Shown: positions 27,501-39,500 of the stretch, one piece after another | Layout: each line of letters starts with the position of its first letter | Position numbering within the stretch: the stretch's first letter is position 1 | NCBI GenBank assembly: GCA_964023205.1 | Contig: OZ026851.1 | Coordinates: 11,139,637-11,203,636 of the forward strand | Direction: 5' to 3' | Length of the DNA stretch: 64,000 nt | Source of the DNA: Lutraria lutraria | Lineage: Eukaryota; Mollusca; Bivalvia; Venerida; Mactridae | Notes under the pieces: generated by a model | What the model saw: the letters and a program-made list of their open reading frames with translations, nothing else | What the model was told of the DNA's origin: nothing | The model's database searches: none | Translations under genes and position numbers: made by a program

Positions 27501-30500
27501 ACTTGAAATAATTTTTATCATTTCAACAACAGTTTATTTGTAATGGTTCAGAAGAAGATTCAAATTAAGCCATCTGTAAAAAAAGTTTGTTTTTTGTTAC
27601 ATGACCCAAACTTTTGACAGTGTAGAGATTGTCCAGGCAATTATTGTTTTATTGTTCACATGTCATGCTTGCATTGATAAAAAAGCAGGAATTAAGAATG
27701 AAAAAAAATTGTTTGGTTCTGGGGTTATAACAAGTCGGTCACATAACTTAAAACCCACCATTTTTTATAGATGGCCTAATCATTGTATTAATTATTAGTG
27801 GCGTACAAACTTGAAATGTTTCTATGTTTTACTATGTTGCCTGTGCATTGAAAATACTAACATTTCGTCTCTGTAGAAAGAATGAAGTAAATGTATGTGG
27901 CCAGTCCTAGATTTAAAATTTGCATGGGAAATACTTTACAACTGCAGACAAGTAAACATTTTTTCTTGTTGTTTATGTTCATAATTGGTCATTTCTAAAC
28001 AAAAAACTATGTACAAGGACTTTTGTAATAATTTGTGCTATTTATAGTAACAGATCAAGCTATTTATAGTAACATTTTCTATAAATAGCTATGAAATCTG
28101 GCTATTTATAGTATCAAGTTAGTTTATTTGTAGTATCATACTTGTGTGCATTTTATATCAGTATGATTGTTAACAAACAGGTCTTTTTTTCATTTGCCAT
28201 TTCAGGGTATAAATACATATACATAATATTTTGTTCACAGGTGTGAAAGTTTGCAGAGTATGCCAGAATTTCAGATTTTTCACAGGATCGTACTGTACTG
28301 GTTTTTACTCTTTTAACGCTGCATCAAAGTTAAGATTTCCAGTTTTCAACATTTTCAACGTTCACCTATTTATTCTGCTGCCTTTTGTTATCTATATTCC
28401 TTTATAAATAGTCAAAAATACTAATAAGTATGGGACAACGTTGAAAGAGAGATATCTTTCGATCAAACTTAGTGGTTACATCCTGAAAAAAGTCGGGGAC
28501 TGCTGAAGGTTATAGATCTATTGACAATTAAGCAATTTTTGGTATAACCTGAAATGGCTTGGGGTTGGAATTCAAAATAGGTGACATATTAATGTTTACA
28601 GACTTATCTACACCCAAGTACAAAACATAAACCAGCAATAATTTTTTTTTAAATCCGTAAAATCTTTATTTTGGATAATTGCACTTTTATTACCATGGTA
28701 ACGTAAATATTATTTCACTGCCATATATTGGCACAAGGCATTTATCTGATAGTCAAGATGTATATGTTGTTTATCTATTATATCTATTTATTGCATTTAA
28801 AGAATATGTGATTCAAAATTTGTGATTTAATTGCTGAATTTGTTCTGTTTTATATAAAAAAAAATATTATAACTGTATTTAATAAATGTTCTAGATAGAC
28901 ATTTCTTAACCAATCAGGGTTAAGATAGTGTTGGCTTGTTATTTATATCCATTCCAGTTTGCTTTTAAAACAGTGTAAATGTGAAGGTTTTAGTCAAATC
29001 AAACTTAATTCAGATAGTTTTTAATGATAACTGAACTTATAGATAAAAGCAAGTGTTCTAGCTGACATGATGTAGAGGGTCTGGTTAATAAACAAATTCT
29101 CCGTAAATTTTTGTGCTACATGTTGATGGTTATTTATTTCAAGTTTGGTAAGTTTGTTTTGGCTTAAAAAAGTACTGTAGGTAATTTTAACTTTTGTCTC
29201 AAGTAATGTGCAATGTAACCACTTGTTAGTATATTCGAAACATGATAATTCTACTATATATTTCTTAATATTCCTGAATAAATAATGTTTTTATCTTGTT
29301 AAATTTTGAAGTATAACCTATTTCTGTATATCCCTTTGCTTATTCTATTTATAGTGAAAAGTTGTGCTATAAATAGTATCAGATTATGCTATTTATAGTT
29401 ACGCAATAAGCTATTTATAGCAATAGTTTGCCCATTTCTTTATATCCATTTCTTAGTATATTGTAAGATATAAGTTATGCTATAAATAGTATCGGAACAT
29501 GCTATTTATAGTAACATATTCTATTTATAGTATCAGAAAATGCTATTTATAGTAACATTTGCTATTTATAGTAACATGTTTAGGCAGCTTAGGATTTACT
29601 TCAGCAAAATATGAAAAATGTTTATCCATTTCATAATTATGTACATTAATCATAAAACATGTATGAGTAACTATTAGATACAGACTTTTAGAATGTGATA
29701 AACCTTACTTTATAGTGAAAATGGTTTTTTAGGGTTTTTTGGCCTTAACACCTATGTAAATACCTGGAATTAGCTACTGTTGTGATTGTCTAACTGCTTT
29801 TTTGTCCCATAGATGATAAGAATGGTTGGATTTGTGATGAAAAATGTACAAAACTGAATTTTTATGATAATTAAGAAATTATAAAGCTGAAAGTTTGTCA
29901 AATTTTTTGGTGAATTTGTTACGGTTGTGTTTGAATGTTTCGATGTAATGAGTGAAAAATCATGGACCTACTGTTGAACATTTTTACTGTAAATGTATCA
30001 TCGACGAATCATATATGATTTTGTCAGACATTTAATTGTACAGGATCAAAGTGTGATTGTGTTCATTAATATTTTAACATTGTTTGTATTGTGAATATTT
30101 AATAAATAATTTAAGTCTGTATGTTGCAAATGAGATAGTAAGAATGCGTGAAAATGGGTTTGAAAATATTTTGTTTTCGAAAATATTGGAATTTGCATTT
30201 ATTCAACTGCATTTAGCTCAATGACTGTGCGGCTGATTTTTGAAGTGAATAATCTTAACTTTTAATCAATGTGTGTGTTTGAAGTTACAAATTTTCAGCC
30301 TGAAGATGCTTCAGAAGAATGTCATCTTTTAAGCTGACTGTATCCATTGTTAATCATAGCATCATGAATAATTATTTTAAAATCAGGTGATACATTTTAA
30401 TTCATCATGTAAAGCAGTTGCTTTGGAAGGACAAGTGATAGCCATTTTATAGTATGTTAGTTAATACATAACTGTTAGTCTATTACTTCATGTTGAACAT

Positions 30501-33500
30501 TTTGTATCTTGATTGATCTTAAGCATAATAATCTTAATTGAGATCAATCTCAAATTCAGTTTTTCTTTGTGAGTATGTGAGATTCATTGCCAGTCGGACG
30601 AGGTGGCAAATAAGACCTAAAATAATGCTCTAATTTCATTGGTCTTTCGTGTTTTTTTTTAATGAAAAAAAATGTTATTTTTTTCATTTTTCAAATAAAG
30701 GAATTGCCGGAATGGTTTTAATATATGTTCTTAATTGAAGTTGTAGAATTGAACAAAAAATCAAAACTAAATTTTTATTTGCGGATCATTTTGTGAGCGC
30801 TGGAATGTATGTGGTCTGTGTCCATAAGATCAGCCGAATTTGTATTTATTTGTCATTTAGTGGTAATGTAGGGAGGACTGTGCAATTTTATTGAGAAATA
30901 GTTAAATAATCACATTCTCAAGTATATCTGCATTTTTACATACTATTCATTTTCGTGTGTGTCTGATTGCTGTAGAAATTTCATTGACCTTGATTTGAAT
31001 GTCAAGGTCATGAGAATGTGTTATTTGACCTTCATTTGAAGGTCGACTTCTCAAAAGAACTTTCTTTTTCCTTGATTCGTAAAGGTCAGAGGTCAAGTTC
31101 TTATATAAGGTATATTTGTCCTTGATATGAATGTCAAAGGTTAAGATTTACTCAGTGACCTTGATATTATGATAGATCATAGTATCTTGATTTATTTATT
31201 TAGTGTCAGTGTGTTTTGCTCAAGCATGGACCAAACTATAATATAACTGTAAAATAATTAGTACAAGTAAGTTTTTTTTCAAATTTTGAAGTTCAACAAA
31301 AGTTGTACAATTTGTCATGTTGATATCTACCATGTATTGGATTAGTAAAAGTTAATGAGCATTTATATTCAAATTTAAAGCAAAATGTAGTGAATTTGGA
31401 GTGATATCTTAAAATGCAGCATTTCCATTGGTCCATTCCAAGACTGTGCTCAGAATTGACCAATCAGAAACTGCTTTTAGGAGGCTAGTCTGGAATTCAT
31501 TTAAAATTTTGGGTTGATATTTTTTGTATGTTTACCAAAGAAAAAATCGATGCTGAACCATCTTACTTGTGCTAATACTGTAACGGTTTTAAATTCCAGT
31601 GATGAGCTAAATTATAAGAAAGTGTTGAGCTTTAAATGTAATGTCTTGAAATAAAGGAACCAGTATACCTGCAGAACATGTGAATATTGAAAAGTGTGCA
31701 TGTAAATAGTTGTAAGTGTGCTACATTAAAAACGATGTCTATTTGTATGTTTTATTTTAACAAAGACGTGATAGAGTGGACGTTTATCACAATTATAGTA
31801 CAATATGATTTTTGTTTATGTAAACAGTGTACATTATTATGCTCTAACATAAGTTATTTTGTTATCAAATGCAGACTTTGTTATTGTCCCCTGTGTGTTG
31901 TCTTAGGGTTAAAATAAACAAAATAAATTTGTTGAACTCTAAATGATTGTATAGTTTTTGTTTGTTCGTGAACCTTTCTGGGTCCATTATACTGTAGACT
32001 GCCTCACAGAACATCAGGCAAGTGGGTCATAGCCAGTAAAGCCGAAATATTTTTGTAATTTTTAAAAATCTGATATTTTCTCGATTTGTTTGAAATTACC
32101 TCAAAACGCTATGAATGAATCAAATTCTGTTATGTGGAGGGGGGTCCTGTGGCCCTGACATTTCTGTCTCCTATTCTACAAGCCAGTCATTATGATTGCT
32201 TCATTGTTAGCAATTTAAATTTCAACCCATTTTTCATTCGATAAAGGAGTCATGAATTTGCTAGTTTTAAAACTTTGAGTGGCAATTATATTGCAGTACA
32301 TCATTATGTATACATAGTTTTAAATACACTTTATTATGGATTGTTCATAAACTATTCATTTTGCTTAAAAAGCATACCGCTACACTGATTAGTTTTCAAC
32401 CCATTGCCAAATAGAAAATTACACTGTTAATCATCGCTACATCTGGAAACAGTGCACTAGGTGTATTTTTTAACATGTTGCATTATTGGTAATTAAGAAA
32501 AAGCAATGCATTATGGGTAATGCTAAAATCATTGCATTATTGGTAATTAAGAAAATAATGCACTATGGTATGAATATAGTGCATTGTAGGTAATGGTGAA
32601 CCTGTTGCATTGTGGGCAATTCTAGACACAATGCATTTTGGGTAGTATGTATATAATGTTTTACGAATAATTAGGACCATTGTATTATAAGTGTTCCGGT
32701 CAAAGTTGCATGATGGGAGATTTAAGAGACTTGTGCATCATGGGTGTATTCTGATCCCTGAGAATTATGGGTAACTCAATCTGTATCTTGGACACCTTCG
32801 GATGCAATGGTGAATGTTCTATTTATCCAAGTGTGAAAGAAGATGATTCAGGTATGTATCCTGTAAAAGTTCACTCCATTTGTTGTATTATGTTTTTTGA
32901 ATTACAATGACAAGACATTTATTGCATGCGTTTTTCTGGCATAGAATTATGGGTTATGCCAATTGAAACATTCAAAATGAACGCCTAGTGCATCTCTTAA
33001 TACGTTTTAAAGATTTTATGTCTTGCATTTTTGCCTGTTAACAACACACTGCATGCGTGCTCTTGATTAACATAATGATGATTTAACTACTACATTATGC
33101 CTGTACTATTGTATTTTGTTATGGCATAAATCATCTATTTACAACTTACCATTGAGCATGCTGTTTTATTTGCTTCAGTCAGCCAAGTAGGCCTCTGACC
33201 ACCTGATTTGTTTTGTTCAAACATTTAGCTTTGTTGAGCATTTTGATGCATAAACATTAATAATTGTTCTTCTGCATGATAAAAACTCCTTATATTACTC
33301 TATGTCATACTTTGACAGTTTTGGCTGAATGTATAGATTGTCCTTCAAAATGCAACATTATCTTAGGGTGTCTAGTTTTACCCAGGCATTTTTGCATTTT
33401 AACTCTAGTTTAACTTTACATTAGTCTTGCACCAAGAAGTTGATATACCATTTGTAGCACTGTTGCATTGTGGTCTGTAGCATTTATTTGTAATAATATT

Positions 33501-36500
33501 GAATTGCAAAGAGGAGATATTTCCCCTTTTGGGGGGGTCTGGTCTACTCATACAGCATACAATGTTCATGGTTGCTTGCTTGGGGGACCTGAAAGTACTT
33601 GTATTCTTTGAGAACTGGTTAGTTGACTTCTGACCACAGGACTTAGTTTTTGTTATGCCCCCCCCCCCCCCCCCCCCCTTCAAAATGGCGGTAGGGCACG
33701 GTGTTACCTCGGTCAATCCGTTAAAATTTGGTTTCCGAGCAATAACTCAAGAAATATTTCATGGATTGGTTTCATACTTTACATGAAGGTGTATAATAAT
33801 AGAATACTGGCCGAGTTTAGTTTCCATTAAATTCCAAATATTTTCACAGGAGTTACGGCCCCTTTTTGACTTAGCTCTCTGCAATGGTAATCTAGTATTA
33901 TTCTGAAATGATGTTCAGTCAAACAACTACTTACACAAAGCTATGTAAATCATAATTAGGCGTTGTTTCATCAAACTATAGGACCATGTCATATGTTGTC
34001 TTTGACTGTTAGCTAAGTGATATTATTTGTAACTTTAATTCGATTTGATAGATCTGACCAATTATGCGGTTAAGACAAATAACAATTCTCGTACTCATTC
34101 ATATATACACGGGTAAGAGTTTTCTAGAATGTACCGGTAATTCCTTTTTTTTCGCAGGTCCAAGCAGTCTTGGCATGTATTGTTTCTGCAGCGCTGCTGC
34201 AGCGCTGGGGTTTAGATTTCCATTTTTTTTTAAAAATTTCAACTTTCACCCCTGTATATATATAACTGCACTCTGTCAAAACATTTTCCTTCCTGCTTTG
34301 TATACTTAGCAATTACATTTATCTTCATCTGTATCATTATTTTAACAACTACATGTACAATAAATTATATACTGTCAAACCTGTGTTAGCGGCTACCTCC
34401 AAATAGAGGCCACCCTGTGAATAAAGACCATTCTTTGAAAAAACGGCATTAATTATTTAAAAGAAAATGTCCATTAAATAAAGGCCACCTGTCAATAATG
34501 ACCACATTATGTCTTTCTCAAGGGTGGTCTTTGTTCACAGGACTTTACATGTGCGATAAATAAAAGTATTTTACTGACCCATTACTCATTAAGTGATTTC
34601 ATTTTATCTTTAAGCTGATAGAATCTGGTACTATAACGATTGGTCGAGTGCTGTTCACCTACAATGCTGTACGTGAGGATGAGATCTCAGTGCAGAAAGG
34701 TGAAAATGTTCATGTGTTGGGTAGCAACCAATATAACATGTTCCTTATCCATCGCCCCGCCAACGATGCTTCCCCCGCTGCTGAAGGTGCTGTTCCAATG
34801 TATGTTGTCGGCGCTAAAGACGGGGATCCTACCTTCAAGTAAGTACCAAATGTTCACAGATAAGAAAAAAGATTTCATTTCATGTTTCTCTGTGATTTTA
34901 GCATTGATTTATACCAAGCAAGCAAAATGGTCATTTCTTTGAAATTTAATTGAAATAAAAACAAGAGGGCCAAGATGGCCCTATATCGCTCACATGACAA
35001 TCACTGTTCACTCATTAAAACATTGTTTTGAACCGGTGACCTAGTTTTTGAACCCAGATGACCCATGTTAGAACTTGTCCTACATATAAAATTATAAATA
35101 AGACAAACATTCTGACAAAATTTGGTGAAGATCCAATCAAAACCATGAAAACTACAGCATAGACAAGGTTTTCCTAAGATTTGACCTCGTGACCTAGTTT
35201 TTGACCCCAGACGACCTATGTTCGAATTTGTCTTACATATCATTGAGGCAAACATTCTGACAAGGTTTGGTGAAGATATGATCAAAATTTGACATCTACA
35301 GTGTTAATAACGTTTTCCTAAGATTTGACCTTGTGACCTGGTTTTTGACCCAAGATGACCCATATTTATACTTGACCGTTATATCATTAAAACAAACGAT
35401 TTGACAAAGTTTGGTGAAGATCCAATAATAACTGTGAAATCTACAGTGTTAATAACGTTTTCCTAAGATTTGACCTTGTGACCTGGTTTTTGACCCAAGA
35501 TGACCCATATTTATACTTGACCGTTATATCATTAAAACAAACGATTTGACAAAGTTCGGTGAAGATCCAATAATAACTGTGAAATCTACAGTGTTAACAT
35601 GGTTTTTCATAAGATTTGACCTAGCAACCTAGTTTTTGACCCAAGATGACCCATGTTCGAACTCGTCCAAGATATTATGAAGACAAACATTCTGACAAGG
35701 TTTCATGATCATCAAATCAAAACAGTGACTTCTAGAGTGTTCACAAGGTTTTCCAGCAATTTGCCCTAGTGACCTAGTTTTTCACCGGAAATGACCCATT
35801 ATCAAACTTGACCTACATATTATTAAAATAAACATTCTGACAAAGTTTCATGAAGATAAATTCAAAACAGTGATTTCTAAAGTGTTCACAAGGTTTTCCC
35901 TTATTTGGCCCTGGTGACCTAGTTTTTTACCCAAAATGGCCCAATATCGAACTCGTCCGAGATTTTGTTGATATTAACGTTCTGACCCAGTTTTGCTAAA
36001 ATTGAGCTAAAAATGTGGCCCCTAGTGTGGTCACAACATAAAGTTTGACGACGCACACCGCACGACGCCGGACGGAGAGTCATCCTAATAGCTCACTTTG
36101 TGACATGTGAGCTAAAAAATGAAAGTTTTTTTAAATCTAAGGTAGACCCCATTGTACAAATGAAGTTAAAACAGTTATGAATTACAGTCCACAATTGCAT
36201 GACTTCAAATGAATTGAGCACTAAAAGTTTTTATATTTTGTTTTCAGGAGAAACACATGGCAACTTTTTAAGCACAGGAAGTCACCGACCTCTTCAGATA
36301 GATTTGAATGGAATGGTATGAACAGCTTTGAAGTGCGCAGCAAAACTCTACCTCTTGCTAAAGAAATGAAATCTAACAAGGTAATATGAACAAAATTTCT
36401 GGATAATATTATCATGTGGGATCCTTAGTTAATTATTTTATCTTGATCAGTTTCAATTCTCTTGAATTTGATTTGTTGGTTCATTTTCAAATTTGACCAA

Positions 36501-39500
36501 TGAGGTTGTAGAATCATAGATGGGTTTTGAAACCTGTAAATTTCTACTTTTGTGAGCATAGAATGACGGCAGCAACTTAGAAAGGGTCCAATTCTCAATG
36601 AAAGCTTCCATGAAGATCCAAATATATAGTGGATGAACTCCCTAAATGGGGACACCAGACGAAGGATTTTTAAACTATTGTAAGAAAAAATGAATTAATA
36701 TTTTTATATAGGTAAACAATCAAGACGTGATGTATGAAATGTCTCCAAGTCTTGTCACTCCATTGAAAAGTATGACAGTACAGGCCGGCGATACAGCAGT
36801 CCTCACGTGCAGAATATGTGGTCGACCACGCCCTAATGTCTCATGGAAATATAACAATAATATCGCTGTTGTTCCTGATGCCAGAACTGTGATAACATAC
36901 AGGGAAGATGGTGTGGCTGTACTCCAGGTTTGTGGTTGATATAATTTATATAAAAAAAGTTATATTAATATCAACTAAGTATGTATTTAAAACTTAACAT
37001 ACACCATTGCTGCGCTAAAGGAATAACATAAGCAATAATTTTTTTCCAATCAGTGCATTACAATTGTAACTATGCACATAATGTGTACCTGTGTATATAC
37101 CTGTAGCTATACATGTAGATATACCCCTGTCAAATAATTGGTACATATAATATCTCTGATATATGACCATCTGTACAAGGGAAGTAACTCTTATAAGGTC
37201 TTGTATGAAAGTATTTGGAATTCTTAGGATATAAATTAGCCAATATTACAGTTAGCAAATATAGTTTTAAGTACATAAAGGTGGTGGCCATCCTCCAGTG
37301 GTTAGTGTACTTGACTTGTAACCCAGCCAAATAGGTTTGAATCTTGGGTCATGGCTAGCCATACTGTTTCATATAAATTTGACAAAATTGTTATTTCCTC
37401 TGTATGTGGAGAAGTTACTGGCTGCTTGTGGAAAACTGATAAGATCGACCACCATTTATATTTGAAATATTGCTGAAAAATGATGTTAAACCCTGAGAAG
37501 CGTAAACTTTTAAGTTCATATCTTTTTACAGATAACTCAAGCTTCTATAGGTGACAGTGGAGAGTATAGTTGTATAGCTACCAGTGATATTGGTAGGGTT
37601 GTTACCAAGGCGACGCTGTCAGTACAGGACCGCCCAGATCCACCGTGCAAGCCCGAAGTGAAAACCCAAGTTGGAACATCGGTACATCTTGAATGGCAAC
37701 CTCCTCAAACCATGCCTACTGGACAAATACAGGTAATGACCTTCAGGAAAAAATTATAATACCGAACCAGGAGCCTATCTAATCATTATAACCCCACATA
37801 CAAAGTGTGAGTATATTGAACTCACTCTGTCGGTCGGTAGGTCCGTCCTCATAAAGTTTGTGGAGTGAACTACTTCCACATTTTTAATCTATTGCAATGA
37901 AACTTGGAATATGTTATCACCATCAAGTGTAGATGTGCAAGACACAATTTTCATGCCCAGCGATTCACTCATTGCAGAGTTATATCCCCTTCAACTTAGC
38001 CGTATATTGTACTGTTGCATTCTTAGTGTCAAAGCGGCAGCGGGGGTATTAGTTCACCTCTGTGACAGCTCTAGTCGTACTTAGCTTAAGCATAAAATTT
38101 AATGTAAGTTCTGGCATAAGTTGGAAAAACTGCTATATGTACCAGTAGTATGTCAATGGCATTTTATTCTATGTCTATAACCTTGGCAAAGATACTTTTG
38201 TGGAAAATAGTTGTGTACACGTAGCTATCTATGGTAAAACAAGTAAATTTTGTGCATGTTACGCACTGTTAATAGAATAAGACCCAGTCCAAAATGTTAG
38301 GCCCAGATGTATTAATTATATTCTCTATCAAAATCTTGTCCAATAGGATACAATCAGTTTTAGAATTACACACAAAGGGATGCAGATTTTATTTAAAAAT
38401 TGGCCTGCATATTTTGGACCCCTAGCTGTTTCCAAACAAATGTTATATCAAGTTATCTTTTCCATAATCCTGTAAAAATGTGTATTTTTTATATTCTTTG
38501 AAAAAATGATAAATATTTAGCATATTATGTTTTCACAGGGTTACACTATAGAGTTTAATGAAGTTGGTTTAGAGTTCTGGCAAGCTGGAATACCGTACGT
38601 TCCAAATACTTCCCAGGTCATTGAGGATTTGAACCCTGGTTCGATTTATCAGTTTAGGGTCCGAGCCAATAACCATATTGGAATGAGTGACCCCAGCATG
38701 CCAACTGAATATGTCTCAATACCAACAGAGAATGGTAAGTAATTTAAGAAACAAAAGAAAGTATCCACTGTAAACCCTTAAGAAGCAATTTCAGATTTGG
38801 GGGGGGGGGGGTAATTTTAGATTTAGTCTGAAAATAGAAAATAGGGGGGGGGGGTCATGAGTTAAAGCCCTTTTTAATTATCATTACAGCTGATATTATT
38901 AGTAGGGGATTAGTCTCCCTTAGTTTGGAAAGACTGAAAACTTATTTCTTATGTTTTGCAATACTTCAAATAAATCCGTACAGAGAAATCAAGTGCCAAT
39001 ATTCAATTTGAATGTCTAAAAGTGCATCTGGTAATCAACCAAGTGTGTTGAATGACTTTTTACCAGTGCTATAAAATACAAGGTTAAACATTTGGCTGAA
39101 TCAGTGTATGAATAAAGCATTATATGATGAGGTGTGTTGGATTAAAGACAAAAAGTCCTTCTTTAATTTGTAATTAAACTGTATCTGTAAATAGTAACCA
39201 GTAATTACTTACCTCCTTTTGGCTCTAAGCTTGATTGTAATGGGTACACATTTAAATGTTTTGAACACATTCTTTTTGTTACAGAACTAAGTGAAAAAGA
39301 AGATGGTAATTTCACCACATGGAAAACAACATATGAGAATGATTTCAATGAAGTTGATGAACTTGTTAGGTATGATCCTGTCTGTTTTATGTTGGATATT
39401 TGGGTCAAAGGTTATCAACTTGAGATCGGTCTCAAAGCTCTAATCTCAAATGGTGTCTTTTCATGTTTTTGTGTTAATTATGGCAAAAGATAGATGAAGC

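Larger units (their letters stand above)
26727..34614. other. Long intron j-k (7.9 kb) with a repeat-poor core
   Basis: About 27000-32400 lacks the dispersed families found elsewhere in the window. It contains the MEF2-type arrays (28038-28111 and 29345-29571), nuclear-receptor half-sites (30983-31165), TGCATTRTGGGTAAT boxes (32482-32775) and a possible alternative first exon (32767-32851). From 33654 onward dispersed repeats resume: the ATGCCCC copy and a MITE at about 34371-34545. Confidence 0.6.

Noticed and set aside
32767..34838. Splicing of the 32767-32851 segment directly to the SH3 exon
   Set aside because: The donor is phase 1 while the SH3 exon is entered in phase 0. The joined reading hits a stop within about 20 codons, so only a jump to exon p keeps the frame.
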